Origin: Streptomyces sp. NBC_01262
Lineage (GTDB): Bacteria > Actinomycetota > Actinomycetes > Streptomycetales > Streptomycetaceae
Length of the DNA stretch: 64,000 nt
Direction of reading: 5' to 3'
Assembly (NCBI RefSeq): GCF_036226365.1
Contig: NZ_CP108462.1
Span: forward strand, 5,409,501-5,473,500
Every line of letters begins with the position of its first letter. Within the stretch, counting starts at the first letter, position 1. The position numbers and the translations under genes were made by a program. Below the pieces are notes generated by a model that was given only the letters and a program-made list of their open reading frames with translations, was not told the DNA's origin and did not search any database. This document shows, in pieces, positions 25,268 through 33,317 of the stretch.

Positions 25268-26512
25268 ATGACCCTCGACGTCCGCACCATCACCGACTCC
25301 GACGTCCCCCAGTGGCTGAGCGCCCTGAACGTCGGCTTCCTCCACGCCGCCACCGTGCCGGACGAGGAGGTCGAGATCCGTCGGGCGGGCCTCGACCTGG
25401 ACCGGACCCAGGGCGCGTTCGACGAGGGCCGCTGCGTGGCCACCTTCCGCAGCATGCCCCGCGAACTCACCGTCCCCGGTGGCGCCCTGGTCGCGGCCGA
25501 CGCCATCACCAACGTCTCGGTCAGCGCCACCCACCGCCGCCGCGGCATCGCCGGCCGCATGATGGCCAACGCCCTCACCGCGGCCAAGGAGCGCGGCGAC
25601 GCCCTCGCCATCCTCATCGCCGCCGAGTACCCGATCTACGGCCGCTTCGGCTTCGGCCCCGCCACCACCATCACCGAGTGGGAGATCGAGGTTGCCCGCG
25701 CCACCAAGTCCGCCCCCGCAGTGGTCGAGCCCGGTCGCCTGGAAGTCATCACCCCCGCCGAGGCACTCAAGATCGGCCCCGAACTCCACGACCGCTTCCG
25801 CCGCCTCACCCCCGGCGCGATCAACCGCCTCGACCGCTGGTGGGAACTGAGCACCGGCACGGTCCGCATGCCCTCCGAGGACTGGAAGGAGCCCCTCTTC
25901 GTCGTCCACCGCGACGCCTCGACCGGACGCCCCGACGGCCTAGCCACCTACCGCGTCGAGGAGAAGTGGCAGGGCATGCTCCCCAACTGCCCCCTCACCG
26001 TCAGCCACCTCATCGCCGCCACCCCCACCGCCGAGCGTGCGCTATGGCGTTACCTACTCTCCGTCGACTGGGTCACCACCATCCACACCGGCCTCCGCGC
26101 CCCCGACGACATCCTCCTCGCCCTCCTCACCGACCCCCGCGCCGCCCGCGTCAGTCACTCCACCGACTTGATGTGGCTCCGCCTCCTCGACACCCCCCGC
26201 GCCCTCTCCGCCCGCACCTACGCCACCCCCGGCACCCTCGTCCTCGCCGTGGACGACCCCGCCGGCCACGCCTCCGGCACCTTCCGTCTGGAAGCCGCCC
26301 CCGACGGAACCGCCACCTGCACCCCGGCTCCCGATGCCGCCCCCGACCTCACCCTCACCGCCGCCGACCTCGCCACCCTCTACCTCGGCGACGCCTCCGC
26401 AGCCCGCCTCTCCGCCCTCGGCAACCTCACCGAGCACACCCCCGACGCAGCCGCCCGCACGGACGCCCTCTTCCGCACGCCGCGCCGACCGTGGTGCCCG
26501 GACATCTTCTGA
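25268..26512 (+). CDS. Eis-like GNAT N-acetyltransferase
   Basis: A 414-residue protein with the three-part layout of the Eis family: an N-terminal GNAT fold with the acetyl-CoA loop VSATHRRRGIAGRMM, a second GNAT-like domain, and a C-terminal sterol carrier-like domain (DLTLTAADLATLYLG). Known members acetylate amines of aminoglycosides or lysines, but substrates of Streptomyces homologues are mostly unknown. The ATG choice fits the family N-terminus. It converges with the next gene, leaving only 7 bases. Confidence 0.85.
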   Translation: MTLDVRTITDSDVPQWLSALNVGFLHAATVPDEEVEIRRAGLDLDRTQGAFDEGRCVATFRSMPRELTVPGGALVAADAITNVSVSATHRRRGIAGRMMANALTAAKERGDALAILIAAEYPIYGRFGFGPATTITEWEIEVARATKSAPAVVEPGRLEVITPAEALKIGPELHDRFRRLTPGAINRLDRWWELSTGTVRMPSEDWKEPLFVVHRDASTGRPDGLATYRVEEKWQGMLPNCPLTVSHLIAATPTAERALWRYLLSVDWVTTIHTGLRAPDDILLALLTDPRAARVSHSTDLMWLRLLDTPRALSARTYATPGTLVLAVDDPAGHASGTFRLEAAPDGTATCTPAPDAAPDLTLTAADLATLYLGDASAARLSALGNLTEHTPDAAARTDALFRTPRRPWCPDIF

Positions 26513-26519
26513 GCCGGGT

Positions 26520-26699
26520 CTACGTCCACCACACCGACCGGATCGCGATCAGCACGAGCAGCCCGCCGACACAGAACGCCTTCGGCGACTGCACCTTCCA
26601 CCCCACCGTCACCACGAACAGCCCGACCGCCATCAGCGGCCCGTAAGCCTGCTCCAACAACTGGCTCAGCAGCGCCAGCCCAACCTGAATCCACAGCAT
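26520..26699 (-). CDS. Two-helix membrane mini-protein, paralogue 1
   Basis: A 59-residue protein with two predicted membrane segments (about 4-32 and 42-54) and a short polar turn containing GWKVQSPK. The ATG follows GGAAGGGGTGGG. It shares the pattern Y-G-X11-V-G-X-K-X7-C-[V/I]-G with the proteins at 26911-27078 and 29589-29768. The third is nearly identical and its DNA is about 93% the same, while the second is diverged. I know no family name. Each lies upstream of and divergent from, or tail to tail with, regulator-kinase genes, so a role in that cassette is likely. It is too short to rule out a toxin, holin-like or sensor role. Confidence 0.72.
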   Translation of the reverse strand: MLWIQVGLALLSQLLEQAYGPLMAVGLFVVTVGWKVQSPKAFCVGGLLVLIAIRSVWWT

Positions 26700-26720
26700 G
26701 AGCCCACCCCTTCCAGGTGG
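26537..26720. repeat. Direct DNA repeat, copy A (about 93% identical to 29606-29790)
   Basis: About 184 bases, covering nearly all of the membrane mini-protein gene and its ribosome site, recur at 29606-29790 in the same orientation with roughly a dozen substitutions and one inserted base. Confidence 0.85.
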
Positions 26721-26910
26721 CACCGGAGCGGCGTTGTCGCGCCGACCGGTCTTAGCTGAAAGTAAGCGAGCTACGCGGCACCAACCACTGAGCGAGCACC
26801 GTGGGCCTGACTCAGTGTGATGGCGCTTGAACACACAAGGCCCTGCCCGGTATCGCCCACCTGATGCATGGTCGGGGAAGTGTCTACTCAACCAGCCGAC
26901 CTGGCTCGTC

Positions 26911-27078
26911 CTATCCGGCCAGTAGTAACGCGATGACAACCAGGCCGATACAGGTGAATGTCGTGTTCCGGGCCTTGTGGCCCACCGAGAAGATCCCGAA
27001 TGCGACAGCGCCGGCTGCCCCGTAGCGGTACTGGACGATCTGCTCGAAGGCGAAAGCACACAGAGCGAGAGCGGGCAT
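26911..27078 (-). CDS. Two-helix membrane mini-protein, paralogue 2
   Basis: A 55-residue protein with an ATG after GGAAGGGG. It shares the Y-G-X11-V-G-X-K-X7-C-I-G pattern with the other two mini-proteins but has otherwise diverged. Both ends are hydrophobic and the turn (GHKARNTT) is basic. It is divergent from the GntR-type regulator, and a 38-bp palindrome lies between them. The 211 bases separating it from paralogue 1 hold no further gene that I can support. Confidence 0.65.
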   Translation of the reverse strand: MPALALCAFAFEQIVQYRYGAAGAVAFGIFSVGHKARNTTFTCIGLVVIALLLAG

Positions 27079-27163
27079 CTCGGGCCCCTTCCTTGCGTGA
27101 CGCCAAATCGCAGCCTCCCGCCCGTACGCCGTCGGACCGGCCGGACCTGCGAACCCCGTTGCA

Positions 27164-27201
27164 TCAACATGCTCAACTCTGCATAGAGTTGAGCATGTTG
27201 A
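27164..27201. promoter_or_regulatory. Perfect 38-bp palindrome, probable operator of GntR A
   Basis: The arms 27164-27180 and 27185-27201 are perfectly complementary (17 bp) around GCAT; the core half-site is CATGCTCAACTCT. It lies between the divergent mini-protein and GntR-type genes. The symmetry fits binding of a dimeric winged-helix regulator, and the ability to fold as a hairpin in RNA is also possible. Confidence 0.75.
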
Positions 27202-27299
27202 CTGATTAGCTCTGTATTTGTTGTCCCCCTTGACTGGTACCCCGTAAACTTGAAGCAACCAACGCGCTCTGCCTGACCAAAAGTTGTACGCTGTACTCC

Positions 27300-28190
27300 A
27301 TGACCGGTGATCGTCCAGTGAGCGGGGCAAAGCACACGTACAAGCGTGTTGCCGAATCTCTGCGCAAGGAGATCGAGAGCGGCGAGCTCGCCGCTGGATC
27401 CCAACTCCCCACCCAGTTCGAGCTGGTCGAACGCTTCGAGGTCTCCCGCGCCACCATCCAGCGAGCGCTCAAAGAGCTCCAGGAGGCCGGCTATGTCAAC
27501 TCCGAGCAGGGGCGCGGCGTTTTCGTCGAGGAACACCCCGGATCAGCAGCCGATCCTTCGGTCAATGGCACCTCGTACCGAAAAGATTCCGCCACTAGTG
27601 GCACTGTCGACTTCGGCAAGGCCATCGAGGAGGCGTTCCGGTCCGACGATGTCACCATCGATGCCTTCTGTCTGACGACTCAGTCGCTCAACAGCGTCAT
27701 CCTGATTCAGATGCAACGCATCATGTCGGGGCAGCCCGCCCCGCAGAGCATTCGCGTCCGCTTGCTCCTTCCCAGTCCGGACGCCTCCCTGGCCATCCCT
27801 CAGCGTGTCGACGAGCCCGAGGATGAACGTCCGCTCGACCGTCTGCGCCGGTTGACTAACATGCATGCATCTGGGCTAGTCAACTCACTCAAGGATCTGC
27901 GTGAGCGTGGCTATGTCCGCGACGTCGATATCACGGTGCGGTCCGTGAAGATCACTCCTGTGCACAAGCTCTACCTGCTCAATGACCGGCGGGCGATCTT
28001 CGGCTACTACCGCCTGATGGAGCGGGAACTGGGTGTGTCGGGGGGCGACACGATCCAGATCTACGACGTGCATGGGATCGACGCGAAGCTCTTCAATGCC
28101 GAGGGTGAGTTCTTCGAGGAGTCCCGGGACTGGTTCCAGTCAGTGTGGGAGACCATCGCGGAGGACCAGGATTCAGGGCCGTTCGAGTGA
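27300..28190 (+). CDS. GntR-type regulator A with an unusual C-terminal domain
   Basis: A 296-residue protein. Residues 10-78 form a GntR winged helix (YKRVAESLRKEIESGEL, then VSRATIQRALKELQEAGYV). The C-terminal part (about 105-285) lacks a recognisable UTRA or FadR domain. It contains TPVHKLYLLND (His222, Lys223) followed by FGYY, vaguely like a phospholipase D-type H-K-D strand; this is speculation. A second regulator with the same architecture is at 29993-30880. TACGCT lies eight bases before the ATG and there is no ribosome site, so leaderless expression is plausible. Confidence 0.82.
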   Translation: MTGDRPVSGAKHTYKRVAESLRKEIESGELAAGSQLPTQFELVERFEVSRATIQRALKELQEAGYVNSEQGRGVFVEEHPGSAADPSVNGTSYRKDSATSGTVDFGKAIEEAFRSDDVTIDAFCLTTQSLNSVILIQMQRIMSGQPAPQSIRVRLLLPSPDASLAIPQRVDEPEDERPLDRLRRLTNMHASGLVNSLKDLRERGYVRDVDITVRSVKITPVHKLYLLNDRRAIFGYYRLMERELGVSGGDTIQIYDVHGIDAKLFNAEGEFFEESRDWFQSVWETIAEDQDSGPFE

Positions 28191-28398
28191 AGTACTCGGG
28201 AGAAGGCCCAACTGCGCCCGCGAGGGTGAATGCTGCCACCCGTACAGCCGGAACTATAGGAGTGGACTTGCAGCCCCCGGGTTACCCGCTAGGCTCGTGC
28301 CCCAAACCGGAACGGCGGTTGAACCCTTACGGGTTTGTCGGGGCTGCCTGTGGCTGGGCCGGTTCCCGGTGACGCCGTGAGAAGCCAGGAGCAGCCCT

Positions 28399-29583
28399 GT
28401 GGGTACTGCCATCCGCATCGACGAACGGTCGGCGCAGGACGGTGAATGTTGCGGTCGGGCGAGCGAGGCTCGGGGTGATGCCTACGAGTGGTTCGTCGAT
28501 CACGCGAAGCAGTGCGGCAGGATGACCAGTGGTCATCACAACCTCAACTTCCTGATGCCCATCCTGCACGGCGACCTGGCCGAGCAACTCGGCCACCTCC
28601 CCAACAGCCCGGTGAAAGTCCGGGTGCCCATCCATGACGCTCTGCAGGTCGTCCCCCGTACGTGGCGCCACGAGGCGCGCTTGCTGTTCGCGCTTCAGGA
28701 CTGTGTCCCGAATGTGCCGGCGCTGCTCAAGGGAGGGAGGGCCTCCTCTGTGCACGTCTATGTGGACGGCGTCACGCTCTCGACGGTCTGTCCGCCGGAG
28801 AAATGGGTCGACGACGTCTACATCCAAGCCCTGACCGACCTGTTCGGCGTGCTTGCCCAGGTGCGCCGCGAGGACCTTCCCCCGCTGCCGCTGCGCTGGC
28901 CCAGAACCGGCGACAGCAGCGGGTATCTGCGCCGACTGGCCCGCCTGACCGATGCCTGTGTGCGCCGTCCCAACTGGGGCCGTTTCGGCACCCTCCTCGC
29001 CTCGCTCGGCGTGCCGCCCAACACCATGCGGGCCTATGCCGAACGTGTCCCAGGCATGCAGCCCCGCCCCTACGCCCTGCTGCACACCGATCTTCACCGG
29101 GACAACCTCATCGTCACAGGGGATCCGGCTCGCCCACTATTCTTCCTGGACTGGGAACTGGCCTCGTACGGGGATCCTCTGCACGACCTGGCCACCCATC
29201 TGGTGCGCATGCGGTACCCGGACGACCAGCAGAGTGACGTCATCGAGGCATGGCGCGACGTCATGCACTCGGTACGGCCCGAAGCGGCAACCGGCCTCGA
29301 TACCGACCTGCCGCGCTACATCGCCTTCGAGCATGCGCAATCGGTCTACCCGGATGTCATGCGTGCTGCGACACGGCTTCTGGGAGACCTGGACGTCAAC
29401 AACCTCGATACCCAGGTCGGCGCGGTTCGCCATGCGCTGCTGAAGGCACAGAAGCCGCTTGGCCTCCGGCCGGTGGACGGCCGCAAGGAAATCAGAGCAG
29501 CGCTTCTGGACTGGCGCCGCGACCAGATGCGGATTCGCGGCGGGCGGGAGGCTCTTCGTAAATGGCGACGCGGACGGTTCTAG
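28399..29583 (+). CDS. APH-fold phosphotransferase A
   Basis: A 394-residue kinase-like protein of the aminoglycoside/choline kinase superfamily. The catalytic loop is LLHTDLHRDNLIV (Asp231 as likely base) and the metal-binding segment is FLDWELASYGDPLHDLATHL. An early SGHHNLNF may form part of the nucleotide-binding loop. The substrate is unknown: antibiotics, sugars, choline-like molecules or nucleosides are all possible. The GTG follows GGAG. The 208 bases between the regulator and this gene hold no supported gene; in the second cassette the corresponding place is occupied by a HAD phosphatase. Confidence 0.82.
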   Translation: MGTAIRIDERSAQDGECCGRASEARGDAYEWFVDHAKQCGRMTSGHHNLNFLMPILHGDLAEQLGHLPNSPVKVRVPIHDALQVVPRTWRHEARLLFALQDCVPNVPALLKGGRASSVHVYVDGVTLSTVCPPEKWVDDVYIQALTDLFGVLAQVRREDLPPLPLRWPRTGDSSGYLRRLARLTDACVRRPNWGRFGTLLASLGVPPNTMRAYAERVPGMQPRPYALLHTDLHRDNLIVTGDPARPLFFLDWELASYGDPLHDLATHLVRMRYPDDQQSDVIEAWRDVMHSVRPEAATGLDTDLPRYIAFEHAQSVYPDVMRAATRLLGDLDVNNLDTQVGAVRHALLKAQKPLGLRPVDGRKEIRAALLDWRRDQMRIRGGREALRKWRRGRF

Positions 29584-29588
29584 GCGGG

Positions 29589-29768
29589 TCAGCGAGGCCA
29601 GGCCGACCGGATCGCGATCAGCACGAGCAGTCCGCCGGCACAGAACGCCTTCGGCGACTGTGCCTTCCACCCCACCGCCACCACGAACAGTCCGACCGCC
29701 ATCAGCGGTCCGTAAGCCTGCTCCAACGACTGACTCAGCAGCGCCAGCGCAACCTGAATCCACAGCAC
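29589..29768 (-). CDS. Two-helix membrane mini-protein, paralogue 3
   Basis: A 59-residue near-copy of the protein at 26520-26699 with only eight substitutions, starting at GTG after GGAAGGGGG. It converges on kinase A with five bases between the stop codons, just as paralogue 1 converges on the acetyltransferase gene. Preservation of both membrane segments and the K-X7-C turn suggests that it is functional. Confidence 0.72.
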   Translation of the reverse strand: MLWIQVALALLSQSLEQAYGPLMAVGLFVVAVGWKAQSPKAFCAGGLLVLIAIRSAWPR

Positions 29769-29790
29769 GAGCCCACCCCCTTCCAGGCGG
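29606..29790. repeat. Direct DNA repeat, copy B
   Basis: Second copy of the approximately 185-base repeat described at 26537-26720. The flanking regulators and kinases are far more diverged than this segment. Confidence 0.85.
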
Positions 29791-29941
29791 CTGACAGCCG
29801 AGGGCATTTCGTCTCCGGAACGTCATCCGCCGGAATGGCTGGTCATTGCTATGCAACTCTCTTGCATGTTCAGCCAAGTTGACTGGTCATGCCCTCTCCC
29901 AGCTCTTTCCGTTGTCTGGATATCGAGAAACCTGGGTCAGT

Positions 29942-29968
29942 CAAGTCGCCTGATAGGTATGCGACTTG
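29942..29968. promoter_or_regulatory. Inverted repeat before GntR B, possible operator
   Basis: CAAGTCGC and GCGACTTG flank an 11-base spacer, about 25 bases before the GTG start. It differs from the palindrome of cassette A, so the two regulators may have separate specificities. TAGGGA nearer the GTG could be a -10 box for a leaderless message. Confidence 0.55.
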
Positions 29969-29992
29969 CCAACATTTGGGTAGGGACTGTTC

Positions 29993-30880
29993 GTGAGTCA
30001 GGGGAATGAGCTGTCCAATCACGCGGTCGCGCCCTACCGTCGCATCGCGCAAGAGCTGCGGGACCGGATCGAGTCCGGTCTTTACACGGTGGGGACACAG
30101 ATCCCCACTCAGGAGTCGCTGGCGGCTCACTTCGCTGTGTCCCGTGTGACCGTGCAGCGAGCACTGCGCGAGCTCGTCGACGCCGGCTACATAGACTCAC
30201 AACGGGGGCGGGGGTCGTACGTCCAGCCGCGGAGCGACGAGACGGTGCCCCGTGATCCACCTGGGACGTCGGGAGTCGCCCTGCCTACGCACATCGGTAA
30301 AGCCTTCGGGGCCAGAAGGGTCACTTTGGACGTGTTCTCCCTCACCACCGAGAGTCTGAATGCCGCGGTGGCGATACCGCTGCTGCGGATCAGGTCCGGC
30401 GAGATCAGTCCGGAGTCGATCGCCGTCCGGGTGCTTCTCCCGAATCTGGAGGAGCCGCTGGCAGTTCCCCGGAGGGTCGACGAACCGGACGACGAGCGTC
30501 CCCTGGCGCGGCTTCGGGAACTGGTCCGCAATCACACCGGAACCCTGGTGAGCTCGATCCAGGCACTGCCGGAGCTCGGTCTGGTCCCTGACGTCTCCGT
30601 TGAGGTCAGGTCTGTAGCTGCCACCCCACTGCACAAGGTCTACCTGCTCAATGAGACAGAAGTCCTGCACGGCTACTACAGCGTGGTTAAGCGTCCGGTG
30701 GCGTACCGGGGCGAAGAAATGGAGATATACGACTTCCTGGGCTTGGGCGCACTGCTCTTCCATCGTTCGGCCGCTGGAGAGCGACCGGACCCCTACGACG
30801 TGGCGTTCGTGGAGCAGTCGAAGAGCTGGTTCGAGTCCCTCTGGTCAACCATCGCCAAGCCGATGAGACTCTTCGAGTGA
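29993..30880 (+). CDS. GntR-type regulator B with an unusual C-terminal domain
   Basis: A 295-residue paralogue of regulator A. The winged helix is at about residues 12-78 (RRIAQELRDRIESGLY, VSRVTVQRALRELVDAGYI). The C-terminal domain shares FSLTTESLN, RVLLPN, RRVDEPDDERPLARL and TPLHKVYLLNE with regulator A, which defines a conserved sensor-like module. The stop overlaps the GTG of the HAD gene, indicating coupled translation. Codon usage is less G/C-extreme than in neighbouring core genes. Confidence 0.82.
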   Translation: MSQGNELSNHAVAPYRRIAQELRDRIESGLYTVGTQIPTQESLAAHFAVSRVTVQRALRELVDAGYIDSQRGRGSYVQPRSDETVPRDPPGTSGVALPTHIGKAFGARRVTLDVFSLTTESLNAAVAIPLLRIRSGEISPESIAVRVLLPNLEEPLAVPRRVDEPDDERPLARLRELVRNHTGTLVSSIQALPELGLVPDVSVEVRSVAATPLHKVYLLNETEVLHGYYSVVKRPVAYRGEEMEIYDFLGLGALLFHRSAAGERPDPYDVAFVEQSKSWFESLWSTIAKPMRLFE

Positions 30881-31578
30881 CGTTGCGCCCCTCCGCTTCG
30901 ACGGACATATCCGACCTTCAGGCTCTGGCGGCCTCCGTGAGATGTGTGCTCTTCGATTTCGACGGGCCGTTGGCCAGGCTCTTCGCAGGGCACCCTGCTC
31001 CTCACGTGGCGCGGCTGCTGAAGGATCAGCTGGACGAGTGGGGGGTGATGACACCTGCCTTGCGGGGCAGTGAGGACCCCTTGGAGGTGATCCGGGGATT
31101 CGCCCATCGTGACCGGACGAGCGAGCTTGAGAAGCTGCTCACCGAGCAGGAGATCCACGCCGCTTCGATGGCGACCCCGACGCCGTACTCCGACAATCTG
31201 GTACGTCTGCTCGTAGCGCGTGGTCACCAGGTCGCCGTCACGACCAACAACTCACCGCTGGCGGTCGCTCGTTATCTTCAGGGAAGGCAGTTGGCGCACC
31301 TGTTCGGCCCGCACATTCATGGTCGGACACACGACCCCTCCTTGATGAAGCCTCATCCTCACTGTCTGGTCAGCGCCCTGGAGTCGACCGGTGCCTACGC
31401 CGCGGAGTGCCTGATGATCGGGGACTCGGTGGGTGACTACGAGGCTGCCCGGCAAGTCGGCGTCACCTTTCTGGGCTATGCGCACCGACCGCAGAAGGAG
31501 ACAAGGCTCCGTGCCGCGGGGGCCAGCCATGTCATCCGTTCGCTGCAGGACCTCTATATCGCCTTGCGGGATGCTTAA
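30877..31578 (+). CDS. HAD-family hydrolase
   Basis: A 233-residue phosphatase-like protein with all four HAD motifs: DFDG (Asp27 nucleophile, Asp29 acid/base), TTNNS near residue 122, Lys158 in MKPHP and GDSVGDYEAA (Asp183, Asp187). The cap inserted after motif I is helical, as in subclass IA. It probably removes phosphate from a small molecule. Being coupled to the regulator and next to a kinase, it could oppose or edit the kinase reaction. No counterpart is found in cassette A. Confidence 0.85.
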   Translation: MTLRPSASTDISDLQALAASVRCVLFDFDGPLARLFAGHPAPHVARLLKDQLDEWGVMTPALRGSEDPLEVIRGFAHRDRTSELEKLLTEQEIHAASMATPTPYSDNLVRLLVARGHQVAVTTNNSPLAVARYLQGRQLAHLFGPHIHGRTHDPSLMKPHPHCLVSALESTGAYAAECLMIGDSVGDYEAARQVGVTFLGYAHRPQKETRLRAAGASHVIRSLQDLYIALRDA

Positions 31579-31632
31579 CCGTTACGGGTGCAAATAGCGT
31601 CGTCGGCGTGCTGACGGGGTGGCCGTAGGACT

Positions 31633-32796
31633 ATGCTCGGCGCCACACGTCGGCTGTGGGGCGTGAGGTACCCGTCCACTGCTCTGGGATCACAATCAAG
31701 GAATCCGTTGGCCACGATCACTCCGGTAGCCGCAGCCGCTTCCGAGCTCGGAGGGCAACGCGTGGTGGGCCCGCTCAAGGGATACCACCACGAGGCCTAT
31801 GCGGTACTACTGGACGAGGGTTCGGCGCTCGGCCGGGGCTTCTCCTGGCTGAAGCTGCGTGAGCCGAGACCCGGGGTCTTCTGGTACGACCTGCGGTGCT
31901 TCCGCTCAGAAGAGGAACTGCTGCCTTTGCTGCGGGGCCGTGTGCCGCGTATCCCGGAGGTGGCTGATGTCGCTGATGGTGTGTCGGTCCTCAGCTTCAT
32001 CGAGGGGCGGACGCTCGGCACCGTCCGGCCCGCAGGTTGCAAAGTTGACCAGCGGCACGTGGACCAGATCGTGGAGCTGTTCGGAAGCCTTGCCGCTTTC
32101 GATGTGGATGATCTCCGGCAGAAGATGCCGTGTGATCACGACGAACATGAGGAGGCCGCCGACTCCAGCGGCTTCCTCAAGGGGTTGATCAGCCACACGA
32201 TCGAGGATGTCTACGAGCCCCATCGTCCGGTGTTCGACGCAGTGTTCCGCGCGCTCGGCGTGGACGACGAAGCACTGAACGCCTTCGCGGATCGGCTTCC
32301 GCCGCTGACATCCAGGCCGTATCGGCTTCTTCACGGTGATCTGCACCGGGAGAACTTCATCGTCGACCTCACCGGCAATGTGTGGACCATTGACTGGGAG
32401 CTCGCACGGATCGGCGATCCGGTCTATGACCTGGCCACCCATCTGCACCTGATGCGCTATCCGCCGAAGCAGGAAGCGGAAGTGGTCGAGCGATGGACGC
32501 GTGTGGTGGAGGATGCCCACCCGGGCGCATCGTCGGGAGTACGCGAAGACCTGCCGGTCTACCTCGACTACAAACGCATTCAGTCCGTATACACGGACAT
32601 CATCAGGGGTGGCACCGCTCTCCTGGCCGACATGTCTGTGGTGCGCTTGGCGCATACGGCCAGGGCCCTCAGGAGGGCCCTCGAGCTGGCCCGTGGGCCG
32701 CTTGTTCTGGAACGGATCCCCCTGCATGCCGAGATCATGTTCGCTCTCGCGCAGTGGCACGTGAGGCATCGCCGGAGACTCAGAGACGTTGTGTGA
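31633..32796 (+). CDS. APH-fold phosphotransferase B
   Basis: A 387-residue paralogue of kinase A. Catalytic loop LLHGDLHRENFIV and metal segment TIDWELARIGDPVYDLATHLHLMRYP are conserved, as is the C-terminal IQSVYTDIIRGGTALL block (QSVYPDVMRAATRLL in A). The start is uncertain: ATG 31633 is used, but TTG 31708 has AAGGA directly upstream and the first 25 residues look unlike coding sequence. The 3' end overlaps the convergent acetyltransferase by 17 bases. Substrate unknown. Confidence 0.8.
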   Translation: MLGATRRLWGVRYPSTALGSQSRNPLATITPVAAAASELGGQRVVGPLKGYHHEAYAVLLDEGSALGRGFSWLKLREPRPGVFWYDLRCFRSEEELLPLLRGRVPRIPEVADVADGVSVLSFIEGRTLGTVRPAGCKVDQRHVDQIVELFGSLAAFDVDDLRQKMPCDHDEHEEAADSSGFLKGLISHTIEDVYEPHRPVFDAVFRALGVDDEALNAFADRLPPLTSRPYRLLHGDLHRENFIVDLTGNVWTIDWELARIGDPVYDLATHLHLMRYPPKQEAEVVERWTRVVEDAHPGASSGVREDLPVYLDYKRIQSVYTDIIRGGTALLADMSVVRLAHTARALRRALELARGPLVLERIPLHAEIMFALAQWHVRHRRRLRDVV

Positions 32797-33232
32797 CCGA
32801 GGGGACCTGACCAGCCCCCATGACCAGCGCCATCCATCGTTCCGGCTCCGCCAGTGGCTCGAAGCCGACCTTGGCGTAGACCCCGTGCGCATCGTGTGTC
32901 GCGAGCAGGATCCGGCGTAGGCCCAGGGGGCGGCAGTGGTCGCGGACGGCGGTGGCGAGGGCGGTGCCTAGGCCTTGGCCTCGGGCGGTGGGGGAGACGT
33001 AGACGTCGCAGAGCCAGGCGAAGGTGGCGTGGTCGGTGACGAGGCGGGCGTAGGCGAGCTGGGCGCCGGTGGTGGTGGAGTAGGCGCCGAAGTTGAGGGA
33101 GGCGGCGATGGCGGCGTCGGTTTTGGGGCGGGGGCGGTCGAGGGCCCAGTAGGCGTCGGTGGAGAGCCAGTGGTGGATGAGGGGGATGTCGAGGCGGGCG
33201 GGGTCGGTGGAGATCTCGTACGGGGCGGTCAT
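32780..33232 (-). CDS. GNAT-family N-acetyltransferase
   Basis: A 150-residue single-domain acetyltransferase with the acetyl-CoA-binding segment VSPTARGQGLGTALATAV and the closing motif GVYAKVGFEPL. Proteins of this size usually acetylate small amines or the N-terminus or side chains of proteins; no substrate can be named. It marks the right border of the accessory patch and returns to core-like codon usage. Confidence 0.85.
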   Translation of the reverse strand: MTAPYEISTDPARLDIPLIHHWLSTDAYWALDRPRPKTDAAIAASLNFGAYSTTTGAQLAYARLVTDHATFAWLCDVYVSPTARGQGLGTALATAVRDHCRPLGLRRILLATHDAHGVYAKVGFEPLAEPERWMALVMGAGQVPSVTQRL

Positions 33233-33317
33233 GAGGCGAGAGGGTAGCGGTGCTTACGGGTTTTGTGCAGGACAATTAACTGGACCTTGCGGGTGGTGGG
33301 GGCGCAGGGTCGTGGGC

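Noticed and set aside
26520..27536. A single 338-codon minus-strand gene covering mini-protein 1 and the region upstream
   Set aside because: Only its last 59 codons look like a real protein and have their own ribosome site. The rest crosses the regulator gene and a palindrome.
28191..28398. A remnant HAD gene between regulator A and kinase A
   Set aside because: No DxD, Lys or GDS-type motif can be read in any frame, so I describe the HAD as absent from cassette A and not as decayed.
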